Source: a virus. Taken from it: a stretch of 64,000 bases of DNA. The DNA is taken from IMG/VR virus record IMGVR_UViG_3300009594_000009, positions 1 through 64,000 of that record; one strand, given 5' to 3'. Made by a program: the position numbers and the translations under genes. This document shows, one piece after another, positions 8,840-16,774 of the stretch (its first letter is position 1; every line of letters starts with the position of its first letter). The notes beneath the pieces were generated by a model, which saw only the letters and a list, made by a program, of their open reading frames with translations, was not told the DNA's origin and did no database searches.

Positions 8840-9558
8840 CGAAGATGGAGTTTGAAGACGAAGATCAAAAAGGCAAACGCAAGTACCAATGCTTCGTATG
8901 TGGCATCCAACACACCGAGTTCGAGGAATACAAGAAGCATATAGTAGAAAATCATGAAGAGGGCAGAGAATACGTTATCTGTCCGCTCGACCACTGCAAG
9001 GCTCCGGTACGTGACCTAAAGCTCCATTACAAGGTGAAGCACTCTCACGCCAAACTCCCACCGGTAAAAGGCCCAACCAGGGCACTCATCTGGAAAGACA
9101 TTAACCCGAAGGGCAAAGGCAAAATGAGGACTCGAAAGCCCAAGTTCCTAGATGGCTGGTATGAGTCGCACAAAATGAAGAAGAAGATGCACTACCGAAG
9201 CGGCTGGGAGAGGCAGGTGTACGAATTACTGGATGAATGGAATGCCGTGCTTAGCTACGACGTAGAGATCATGAAGTTCAACTATTTCTTCGAGGGCGAG
9301 AATCACACCTACATTCCCGACCTGTTTGTACAATTCATGGACGGAAGAAAAGAAGTATGGGAGATCAAACCTTCCAACCAGACGGCCATGCAGAAGAACC
9401 AAGCCAAATGGCGGGCCTGCGGCCTGGAGTGTCAAGCTAGAGGGTGGTCTTTGAACGTCATTACCGAGACTGGCATGGATAAGCTCAAGAAGAAGGTGCA
9501 ATTCCAGATACCTTTGACCGAGAACGCATTTGATCCTGAACAGCCCCCAGAAGACTAA
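8836..9558 (+). CDS. C2H2 zinc-finger protein with TnsA-like PD-(D/E)XK nuclease domain
   Basis: 240 residues. Two Cys2His2 patterns occur at 19-40 (C19, C22, H35, H40) and 49-69 (C49, C54, H64, H69). After a basic linker comes RSGWERQVYELLDEW (125-135), then YIPDLFV with D162 and VWEIKP with E176 and K178. This is the TnsA-type endonuclease arrangement. T4-like phages carry small nucleases of this fold in head completion, so a role in packaging or DNA processing is possible. The finger fusion is unusual. Catalysis is inferred. Confidence 0.7.
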   Translation: MTKMEFEDEDQKGKRKYQCFVCGIQHTEFEEYKKHIVENHEEGREYVICPLDHCKAPVRDLKLHYKVKHSHAKLPPVKGPTRALIWKDINPKGKGKMRTRKPKFLDGWYESHKMKKKMHYRSGWERQVYELLDEWNAVLSYDVEIMKFNYFFEGENHTYIPDLFVQFMDGRKEVWEIKPSNQTAMQKNQAKWRACGLECQARGWSLNVITETGMDKLKKKVQFQIPLTENAFDPEQPPED

Positions 9559-9707
9559 CTACCACTCCACCCTTTTTTATAGACTTTCTTCCTAACTGTT
9601 TCACCGCTGACCGACTTTTTATACCGCATCCTGCCTGATTTGCCTCTTTTGGATCGTTCGTAGCGGCGTTCGACATCACGCTGTTGCTCTCTAGTTTTAT
9701 ACGGCAT
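9555..9707 (-). CDS. Small basic protein
   Basis: 50 residues, too short for usual gene calling. It reads MPYKTREQQRDVERRYERSK and on to a Lys/Arg-rich end. An AGAGGATGGGAG ribosome site directly follows the TAG stop of the dNMP kinase, which fixes the start and shows TAG is a true stop here. The opening resembles N-termini of small HNH proteins, but no HNH is present. Confidence 0.65.
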   Translation of the reverse strand: MPYKTREQQRDVERRYERSKRGKSGRMRYKKSVSGETVRKKVYKKGWSGS

Positions 9708-9718
9708 ACTCCCATCCT

Positions 9719-10432
9719 CTAAACGAGATACCATTTTCTTCTGACATAAGGGACCACCAGTGTGTCTATCTTTTGGTAGAGGTCTTCCTTGGTTCCATTG
9801 TTGACCAGGAAGAGATCAACTTGCTCGCACCCCTCTGGGGGTGTAGCTCTTGGATCGGTAGTTCTATTCCAGTATCGAACACGACCTGGAGGACCAGAAC
9901 TCCAATCACCTGTTAATTCGTCGGCGGGTTTGTTCACTGCACCCTCGGCACCTGTAGTCTTGTAGCGGTCTTTGAACCAATCGACAACAGGCTTGATCTG
10001 AGCCTCGGACCCGTTGGGGTCGTCGTTCTCAAATCCCGGTCGCCAAACTAGAATAGTAATGCCGCCGAGACTTTTGATCTTCTTGAGTTCGTTGATGTAG
10101 CGGGCATCAGAAAGAATGAGATTGTCGGTGCGATTGCGGAAGACTAATTCAATCCAGATATTTGCTTGAATCTTGCGGAACCCATCGCCAATGAACTGTA
10201 ACCCCTGGCGGACATTCATATCGAACCCAGGAGGACACTCCGATTTCACCTTCCACTCCTCTATAAACGACAGAGGCACATCAAAGGTCTCGGAGTATAC
10301 TCTTTTGACACTAGCGGCAAAGGCGGTTCTGGTATAATCTTCTCCGAAGACAGAAGGCAGTTTCTTCTTCAAATAGTCGGCAGCGATATCTTTGCCGTTT
10401 TGCATTTGAGCAGCTAGACCAATTACTTTCAT
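9719..10432 (-). CDS. Deoxynucleoside monophosphate kinase (T4 gp1-like)
   Basis: 237 residues from ATG 10432, which has GGAGGT upstream. The N-terminal P-loop-like segment is GLAAQMQNGKDIAADYL, close in layout to T4 gp1 (GVKRSGKDTTADF). LILSDARYINEL and ITILVWRPG match the later strand and lid regions of that family. It would phosphorylate dNMPs to dNDPs downstream of thymidylate synthase. Intact. Confidence 0.8.
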   Translation of the reverse strand: MKVIGLAAQMQNGKDIAADYLKKKLPSVFGEDYTRTAFAASVKRVYSETFDVPLSFIEEWKVKSECPPGFDMNVRQGLQFIGDGFRKIQANIWIELVFRNRTDNLILSDARYINELKKIKSLGGITILVWRPGFENDDPNGSEAQIKPVVDWFKDRYKTTGAEGAVNKPADELTGDWSSGPPGRVRYWNRTTDPRATPPEGCEQVDLFLVNNGTKEDLYQKIDTLVVPYVRRKWYLV

Positions 10433-10495
10433 GTCTTTACCTCCTAGAAGGCTAGATATTACTACATTAGTAGCGAAAACACAAGGGATCAAAAG

Positions 10496-10873
10496 ATGAA
10501 AAAACGAAAGCTATCAAGGCGAAATGTAAGAAAAGCCTTGTCTGTAGTCGGCAACGGAGTAGAGAAAATATGCAACAACTGCCGACTGTACAACCGAAAG
10601 GCAGGAGAATGCAGAGTCGTCGTTCTCTATCAGGGATGTAGGTACAATCTACCGGTTAGCCCAGGCGATAGGTGCTTCTTCGAGAACGAGTTCGTTGCTA
10701 TCAAGGAAGAGTTGGTAAACGATCAAGTGGTACAAAAGAAAGAGACTTTTGTGCCTGCTAACGAGATCAAGAGTGCTAGATTCTGGGTAGAAGACCCCGT
10801 TACAGGCAAACCCGCCGAAGAAGGGGTCGTCAAGATAGAATACGATAAGGACTTCTTTGGGAAGCAAGAATGA
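10496..10873 (+). CDS. Hypothetical cysteine-rich protein
   Basis: 125 residues. The N-terminus is very basic (MKKRKLSRRNVRKAL). A CNNCRLYNRKAGEC cluster and a later GDRCFF could bind zinc. The acidic C-terminal half is unrecognised. Its stop overlaps the next start as ATGA, pairing it with the glycosyltransferase-like gene at 10870. Divergent from the dNMP kinase. Confidence 0.65.
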   Translation: MKKRKLSRRNVRKALSVVGNGVEKICNNCRLYNRKAGECRVVVLYQGCRYNLPVSPGDRCFFENEFVAIKEELVNDQVVQKKETFVPANEIKSARFWVEDPVTGKPAEEGVVKIEYDKDFFGKQE

Positions 10874-11637
10874 AAAACGTGATGGTAGCAAACCTGTTGC
10901 CAAAGTCGAGAACAAACAAGGAAGAACTAGTAGCTATGGCCCAGGCTCAAATCGAGAATAGCCTGGACCTCGGATGGAAGCCTGAAGATATATGCCTGAT
11001 AACCAATTTCGACTTTGAACATGCAGGTGTAACAGCGATCAAAACCAACCTCAACGAACACTGCTCCACTGGCAGTAAGATGTTCGGCATACGTTGGCTG
11101 GTAGCTCAAAATCTAGACAATGTGTATTGGGCACACGACTTGGACTGTTGGCAGGATGTCGCTTTTGAACCTCCAAAGTTCAAAGACGTGGGCATCTGTG
11201 AATACAGCCTTCCAAAATACAACGGCGGAAGCGTATTTTGGAGAGACACATCTAAGGACATCATTGAACACGTAACTCGAACTTTGGAGGAGACCAATGC
11301 TACTAGAGAAGAACCAACTCTAAACAAAGTCCTGAAGAGTAAAGAGTATCGAGACAGAGTAACCGTGCTTAATACGACGTTCAACCTGGGTTGCTCTGGT
11401 TTCGTAAAGCGTTACGAGCGAGCAATCAAGCCGATCCACGCATCACACTTCCACCCCACTAATCGCATTGCCTGGGAGAGTCATGCGTTGAACAGAAGCG
11501 GCCTCGGATATAGATCAGTCTCCCCTCGGTTGGAAGCACTGCTGCGTCGGTTCTGGCCTGAATTAGCGTACAATCTCCACCCAAAAGACCTCAAGAACAA
11601 ACTACGCAGCGAACGGCGTCGATCCATGATCCTCTAA
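10870..11637 (+). CDS. Glycosyltransferase-like protein (GT-A type)
   Basis: 255 residues. It starts MKNVMVANLLPKSRTN, has alternating strands and helices and an acidic VYWAHDLDCWQD segment like the DxD metal/nucleotide-sugar site. NLGCSGF and HFHPTNR follow. No exact family is recognised. It is convergent with, and overlaps the stop of, the GT2 gene at 11634, which is part of a sugar-transfer cluster. Confidence 0.55.
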   Translation: MKNVMVANLLPKSRTNKEELVAMAQAQIENSLDLGWKPEDICLITNFDFEHAGVTAIKTNLNEHCSTGSKMFGIRWLVAQNLDNVYWAHDLDCWQDVAFEPPKFKDVGICEYSLPKYNGGSVFWRDTSKDIIEHVTRTLEETNATREEPTLNKVLKSKEYRDRVTVLNTTFNLGCSGFVKRYERAIKPIHASHFHPTNRIAWESHALNRSGLGYRSVSPRLEALLRRFWPELAYNLHPKDLKNKLRSERRRSMIL

Positions 11638-12464
11638 AGAATAACTTCCTCGGAGAAGTTCTTGATGAGTCTGGCTTTGCCCCAGGGCTTACCTTCGTTG
11701 GCCTTCAAAATGCCTTGTTCTATTTTCTTGTACCCTAACTGTTGGTTCAACTTCTCGCTTTCCTTCCAGTTCTTGATCGGCATGTTTTCGCCCTTCTGCT
11801 TGCTAGAAGTCTTGATCCTCTCCAGATAAATTCCACCAAACCAATACAATTCGTAACCGGACGCCCAACCCCGCCGCAAGAGGTCTATATCGTCGTACCC
11901 GTAACCAACCATCTCCTCGTCGTAACCACCCAACTCATCCATGAATTCCTTCTTGAAGAAGCCAAGTCGCCCACGCAACAACCTCTTGCCCTTGGCAAAC
12001 ATCCCCCGCCGCCCCTCGCACTGGTTTGCCAATATGTTGAGGTACTCGCAGAATGTGCGGTCTGGTGCCTGGGGAGCGGTTCTCCACACTATGTAATTAT
12101 CGGCATCTACATTAACAACCACGTCGCCGGTAGCAGCCTTAAAAGCTATGTTGCGTGATATGCCCATGCTATAGTGCTGTGGCTCATCAGTGCGGTAAAA
12201 GTTCAGTTTACCATTACTAATGTAGTCGGATAGATTGGCCTTTACCCACGCAGCCACATCGTCCTTCTTGCTACCGTAGTCCAGCAAAACGAACTCTACG
12301 TCTGGATATCTTTCGTAGCCCAGGTTGAAAGGAAGAGTCTGAGAGAGGTCTGCCAATCTATCCATACAGGTAGTGCAGAGTGAAATCTTGTAGTTCTTGG
12401 TTATAGGACGTATTATATTGCCGTCCCAAATTTTCTGACCAAGCCAGTATTGTCTATGACCCAT
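11634..12464 (-). CDS. Family 2 glycosyltransferase
   Basis: 276 residues from ATG 12464, preceded by GGAG, which gives a short overlap with the upstream glycosyltransferase. ISLCTTCMDRLADL opens the GT-A fold, VVVNVDADNYI supplies the DxD motif, and GYDEEMVGYGYDDIDL is the acceptor-side ED/DD region as in GT2/GT7 proteins. It probably adds a sugar to a protein or glycan. The acceptor is unknown. Ends in TAG. Confidence 0.82.
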   Translation of the reverse strand: MGHRQYWLGQKIWDGNIIRPITKNYKISLCTTCMDRLADLSQTLPFNLGYERYPDVEFVLLDYGSKKDDVAAWVKANLSDYISNGKLNFYRTDEPQHYSMGISRNIAFKAATGDVVVNVDADNYIVWRTAPQAPDRTFCEYLNILANQCEGRRGMFAKGKRLLRGRLGFFKKEFMDELGGYDEEMVGYGYDDIDLLRRGWASGYELYWFGGIYLERIKTSSKQKGENMPIKNWKESEKLNQQLGYKKIEQGILKANEGKPWGKARLIKNFSEEVIL

Positions 12465-13554
12465 ATGAAACTCCGATAAAACCAAGCAATTTTTCGATGA
12501 CCCTCTTAGACGAGAACTCCTTTGATCTCCTGATGCACTCACTTCGCATTAGTTCTAGGAGATTCCTATCCTTGGCTAACTTCACTATAGCTTTTTTATA
12601 TTCTGCTATGTCCTTGCACAAAAAGCCATTGTTACCATGTACTATCTGATCTACATTGCCTCCCTTGGGAGTCGCCAACACAGGACAACCACTCATGATG
12701 CCTTCTGCTATTGATCTAGACCAAGGTTCTTCTCTTTTGTAAGAGGGAAAGAACACAAATACATCTACATCAAACAAGAAGTCTTTTACATCAAGGGAGA
12801 ATTCCTTGTGGAACTCTATGTTGCGGAACTTCTTCAAACTACCCTGCACGTTGGAGGGGCAACCCATAAACCTCCACCCAACATCCGCTATATCGAGGTC
12901 TTCATGAACCGCTTCAACTAACAAAGGCCAGTCCTTGTTCCATTTGTCACCCACAGGCTTTGAATGCATACCTAGTCGCAATTTGGGAGAAACTGACTTC
13001 CCTTGCTCCACACTCATTGGGTCAATGGGCGACTCTAGTATCATCCTGGGTATATGGATCACTTCTTCGTACTTACGACCAATTTCCTCGAAGAACTTCC
13101 GGTTCGTTGTGATAATCCTCAAATCGGGGCAGTATTCTTGTATTCGTGCCAACCCCTTACACGGTGAAACAATATAGTTGTAGAGGAAGGTTATCTGTTT
13201 TATTTTCGATAGATCGACTGGCTTGGAGTGCTTTTCACTCTTGCCTAGCCAGTAATCCAGAGAGGAAAACAATCTAGAATCCGTGTTGACGACTATCAAG
13301 TGATCTAATTCATAGAGTTTATCTACCTTTTCTGGTTCTAGAATAAATACGTTAGTGTAGATTTCTACAGTGTCGGAAACACGACTACGGAGTTTATCTG
13401 TGATGCCAGCCTCGCATAACAAATAAGACTTGTGGTTAGTATATCTTGAAATGGCGTTGGCTAACTCGATGCATCTCATCTCCGATCCACCACTGAGGTC
13501 GAACTTAGAAAACACCCCTATGTTTTTACTCTTACTCAGTCGGAACATCATCAC
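12454..13554 (-). CDS. Family 4 glycosyltransferase (GT-B)
   Basis: 366 residues. The N-terminal GVFSKFDLSGGSEMRCIEL loop and C-terminal SRSIAEGIMSGCPVLATPKG (the E-x7-E region) are typical of GT4 retaining transferases. Overlaps both neighbours by a few codons, so it belongs to one minus-strand unit with the GT9 and GT2 genes. Confidence 0.85.
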   Translation of the reverse strand: MMMFRLSKSKNIGVFSKFDLSGGSEMRCIELANAISRYTNHKSYLLCEAGITDKLRSRVSDTVEIYTNVFILEPEKVDKLYELDHLIVVNTDSRLFSSLDYWLGKSEKHSKPVDLSKIKQITFLYNYIVSPCKGLARIQEYCPDLRIITTNRKFFEEIGRKYEEVIHIPRMILESPIDPMSVEQGKSVSPKLRLGMHSKPVGDKWNKDWPLLVEAVHEDLDIADVGWRFMGCPSNVQGSLKKFRNIEFHKEFSLDVKDFLFDVDVFVFFPSYKREEPWSRSIAEGIMSGCPVLATPKGGNVDQIVHGNNGFLCKDIAEYKKAIVKLAKDRNLLELMRSECIRRSKEFSSKRVIEKLLGFIGVSYGS

Positions 13555-14608
13555 CCCTCATATGTGAAGAGCTAAAAGGGATCGGCGGCTTGGCCTTGTA
13601 ATCCAGGTTGTTCATATATCGAGAGATCAATCCTGCGATCTCGTCTACCGTAATCATATCCATACATTTGGCGATGTACTGACCAGAGGCTAGCTTAACA
13701 GGGTAAATGCATAGGTCACGATCTTTGGAATCACCATCACCTATTGGAACCACTCTAGATTTCCAGCACCCCCCTAAATCACAACAATCGAGCATTCCGC
13801 ATGTGTGAACGAACTGCTGGTTCGCCGCCGCCTGCCAGTGGTTAGGCTCTCGACCGCCTGAAATGACGATACAGGCACGACTTTTCCTATTGTAGCGAGG
13901 ATGTGGCGGCACCGCATATGCAAGGTGCATCGGCAAACTAATGGGTGTAATAACACCGAAACTGTGCCAAATCAACCTGATTAGCTGCCGTCCATCGGTC
14001 TTGCCCACTAGATTGACGAGATTTTTGCCGGTCAATTTTGGATGGTTGTGGTCTGGATTGCCAATCTGGACAAATACAAGATCGATAAACCGGTCTACCA
14101 AAGCCTGATATCTCTCAAAATCCCACGCTTTAGCAGTATAGTCCCACTTATGCCCGGCATTGACCACCCAAAAAGGCGGATCATATCCCAGGATTTCATG
14201 TATCTGCGAGAACCAGCTTTGTTCTTCCTCTCGAATCCAGACCGCACTCTGAAAATCGGTAGGCTCTAGTTTGATATTGAGTTTTCTAGCCAAGTCTGAC
14301 CCAAAGGCGTTCACAAAATGGTACGCTTTCTGATTACTTTCGTGAATGGTGGGATAATCTAGCTCTATTACATATACGTCCCGGTCCTTCGGGTTTAATT
14401 TGGTGACGTAGGGGTTGCCCTCGAAAACCTCGTTGAAAAACGTATCTACACCCGTAACGTACCGGTTTGGATATTGCTCGTGCAAAGCCTTTAATGCGTA
14501 AGCCATCATTACGATGTCGCCTGGAGACTGGTGGTTCTTGAGAATGATCTTCATTGGCTTTCTAGGTCCGTCAGAGCGGTCGTACTGCTTTCTTCTCTTG
14601 GCTGGCAT
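13532..14608 (-). CDS. Family 9 glycosyltransferase (ADP-heptose transferase-like)
   Basis: 358 residues. The start KIILKNHQSPGDIVMMAYAL matches the GDxV loop of heptosyltransferases, and GVITPISLPMHLAYAV matches the nucleotide-sugar-binding region (the HxA pattern). GT9 enzymes transfer heptose from ADP-heptose, the product of the HldE pathway encoded at 1432-2844. First gene of a three-transferase minus-strand unit and divergent from the serine-rich protein gene 57 bases away. A role on that protein is inferred from position only. Confidence 0.8.
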   Translation of the reverse strand: MPAKRRKQYDRSDGPRKPMKIILKNHQSPGDIVMMAYALKALHEQYPNRYVTGVDTFFNEVFEGNPYVTKLNPKDRDVYVIELDYPTIHESNQKAYHFVNAFGSDLARKLNIKLEPTDFQSAVWIREEEQSWFSQIHEILGYDPPFWVVNAGHKWDYTAKAWDFERYQALVDRFIDLVFVQIGNPDHNHPKLTGKNLVNLVGKTDGRQLIRLIWHSFGVITPISLPMHLAYAVPPHPRYNRKSRACIVISGGREPNHWQAAANQQFVHTCGMLDCCDLGGCWKSRVVPIGDGDSKDRDLCIYPVKLASGQYIAKCMDMITVDEIAGLISRYMNNLDYKAKPPIPFSSSHMRGDDVPTE

Positions 14609-14665
14609 GGGTTCCTCGCTTTAGAGCCAATTGTACCTGTTTAGTATAGTCAGAGAAAGAGATAA

Positions 14666-16774
14666 ATGGCAGACTGCGGGCCTCCTTATGCTAGAGGTAG
14701 TGGCGGATGGTGTGGATGCAACTGTGGTTGCTGCCCGCCCCCGGAATGCCCATCAGTACGTTGGGACTTCTGTGTTGCGTCCTCGTCAGGTAGGTCTTTG
14801 TCATCACGATCTTCATCATCTATCTCGTCGTCCAAATCTTCGTCAAAATCCTCCAGCAGTCGATCTTCGAGCAGCAGCAGTAGTAGCTCCCAGAGTTCTT
14901 CTAGCAGTTCTTCTAGCAGTTCTTCTAGCAGTTCTTCTAGCAGAAGCAGTTCGTCCAGTAGTAGCAGCCGCAGCAGTTCGAGTAGTTCGTCCAGCCGCAG
15001 TTCCTCAAGTTCTTCATCAAGCAGAAGTTCTTCAAGTAGCTCTAGCAGTCGATCTTCGAGCAGCAGTTCTAGCGTAAGCAGTTCGAGCAGTTCTTCCAGC
15101 AGGAGTAGTTCGTCTAGTAGTAGCTCCAAGTCATCTTCTTCGTCGTCAAGCAGCCGAAGTTCTTCGAGCAGTAGCAGCCGTAGCAGTTCTAGTAGCTCGT
15201 CCAGCAAAAGCTCCTCATCTAGCCGCAGTTCATCAAGTTCTTCGTCTAGCAAGAGTAGTTCTAGCAGTAGCTCTAGATCGTCTTCCTCGTCTTCGAGCAG
15301 TCGAAGTTCTTCAAGCAGTTCTTCAAGCAGTTCTTCAAGTGTAAGTAGTTCTTCGAGCAGTAGTAGTCGGAGTTCGTCTTCATCTTCAAGCTCTCGGTCA
15401 TCATCGAGCAGTTCGTCTAGCAAGAGTAGTTCAAGCAGTAGTTCCAGATCGTCCTCATCGTCCTCAAGCTCTCGGTCGTCATCAAGCAGCAGTAGCTCTC
15501 GAAGCTCTTCAAGTAGCTCTTCCAGCAGAAGTAGCTCAAGTAGTAGTTCTCAATCTTCATTGAGTAGTTCTAGCAGTCATAGTTCCTCTAGCTCCTCATC
15601 GAGTAAAAGCAGTTCAAGGAGTTCTTCCAGCAGCAGGAGTATCTCTAGTTCTTCCAGCAGCAGGAGCAGCCAAAGTTCGTCAAGCTCGTCGTCTAGCCGA
15701 AGTTCCTCAAGTAGCAGGAGTAGCTTTAGCAGTTCCTCAAGCCTAAGCTCCTCAAGTAACTCCAGCAGCCATAGTTCATCAAGTAGCTCGTCTAGTAAGA
15801 GTTCATTGAGTAGCTCGTCTAGTAAGAGTTCATTGAGTAGCTCGTCTAGTAAGAGTTCATTGAGTAGCTCGTCTAGTAAGAGTTCATTGAGTAGCAGTAG
15901 CTCTAGGTCGTCGTTCTCATCTTCGAGCAGTCGGTCTTCAAGTAGCAGTAACTCTTCAAGTAGGAGTTCTTCAAGCTCCTATTCAAGCAGGAGTAGTTCG
16001 AGTAGCAGTAGTTCCAGATCGTCGTTCTCTTCTTTTAGCAGCCGAAGCTCATCAAGCTCCTTGTCCAGCCGAAGCTCATCAAGCTCCTTGTCCAGCCGAA
16101 GCTCATCAAGCTCCTTGTCCAGCCGAAGCTCTTCGAGCAGTCCTTCGAGCAGTACATCTTCGAGCAATAGCAGTGCAAGTAGTTCAAGTAGTAGGAGTTC
16201 ATCCACGAGTTCGTCCACGAGTTCGTCCAGCAGAATTTCTTCAAGTGCAGGTGATGCCTCAAACGGTTCTGCATCTCTATCAAAGGTATTAAAATTCTTT
16301 GATCCTGCATCCAGACCCACCCGATGGATGCGGGAACAGGATATGGTAACAGCCCAAGCCCTGGCTTGTAGTGAGTGTTTGTTCTCTGTTTATCTTGTGC
16401 CCGAATGCAGCATAGAAGTAACGGGCGGCGTTGCCTACTCAATTGGAGATCAATGTCTAAGTGCGAGTATAAGCGACAACACCTGTGATTGTATGCCAAA
16501 TGGCACAGACGATGTGAGAATCAATGGTTCGCCGCCGCCAGTTTGCGTCAACGACGGCGACACAATCAGCGTATCCATCGTGCCGTCGCCTCAGTGCGAA
16601 CTGCTTGGGTCAGAAGGCCCCATCTGTGAGACAGGCCAAGAATTCATGGCAAGAAGACTTATGACAGATAGATTGATGAAGTTAACCTCGTTTCGTGCCG
16701 CCATGAGAAACAAGATACTCAGCAGAATTCAAGTTGTCAGGCAAGGAAGAGGAGGCGGGAAGAAGATATACTAA
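14666..16774 (+). CDS. Serine-rich repeat protein with Cys-rich N-terminus
   Basis: 702 residues. Residues 1-36 are rich in Cys, Gly and Pro (GWCGCNCGCCPPPECPS). About 500 residues of serine follow, broken every 8-9 residues by Arg or Lys, with a few Leu, Phe, His or Gln near the end. The last ~165 residues are a normal globular-looking domain with Cys pairs (CSECLF, NTCDCMP) and a basic tail. Serine is spelled with all six codons, so selection acts on the protein. No RBS of note. It is a possible virion decoration protein or adhesin. Confidence 0.85.
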   Translation: MADCGPPYARGSGGWCGCNCGCCPPPECPSVRWDFCVASSSGRSLSSRSSSSISSSKSSSKSSSSRSSSSSSSSSQSSSSSSSSSSSSSSSSRSSSSSSSSRSSSSSSSSRSSSSSSSSRSSSSSSSSRSSSSSSSVSSSSSSSSRSSSSSSSSKSSSSSSSSRSSSSSSSRSSSSSSSSKSSSSSRSSSSSSSSKSSSSSSSRSSSSSSSSRSSSSSSSSSSSSVSSSSSSSSRSSSSSSSSRSSSSSSSSKSSSSSSSRSSSSSSSSRSSSSSSSSRSSSSSSSSRSSSSSSSQSSLSSSSSHSSSSSSSSKSSSRSSSSSRSISSSSSSRSSQSSSSSSSSRSSSSSRSSFSSSSSLSSSSNSSSHSSSSSSSSKSSLSSSSSKSSLSSSSSKSSLSSSSSKSSLSSSSSRSSFSSSSSRSSSSSNSSSRSSSSSYSSRSSSSSSSSRSSFSSFSSRSSSSSLSSRSSSSSLSSRSSSSSLSSRSSSSSPSSSTSSSNSSASSSSSRSSSTSSSTSSSSRISSSAGDASNGSASLSKVLKFFDPASRPTRWMREQDMVTAQALACSECLFSVYLVPECSIEVTGGVAYSIGDQCLSASISDNTCDCMPNGTDDVRINGSPPPVCVNDGDTISVSIVPSPQCELLGSEGPICETGQEFMARRLMTDRLMKLTSFRAAMRNKILSRIQVVRQGRGGGKKIY
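15784..15891 (+). repeat. 27-bp direct repeat, 4 copies, inside serine-rich gene
   Basis: Four perfect tandem copies of a 27-base unit coding for SSSSKSSLS (unit starts at 15784, 15811, 15838 and 15865). They point to recent expansion, in contrast with the codon-scrambled repeats before them. Confidence 0.95.
16040..16120 (+). repeat. 27-bp direct repeat, 3 copies, inside serine-rich gene
   Basis: Three perfect tandem copies of a second 27-base unit coding for SRSSSSSLS, with a partial fourth copy. Same period of nine residues as the other array. Confidence 0.93.

Noticed and set aside
14631-15077. Ala/Val/Arg-rich plus-strand ORF over the serine repeat
   Set aside because: Third-frame shadow of the same repeat. 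The serine frame has the Cys-rich start and the globular C-terminal domain.
14686-15423. Long Leu/Glu/Asp-rich ORF on the minus strand
   Set aside because: It is the antisense reading of the serine repeat (AGC/TCT codons read backwards give Leu/Glu/Asp). No ribosome site and no natural composition.
15784-16120. CRISPR array
   Set aside because: The 27-bp units are directly adjacent with no spacers and translate in frame.
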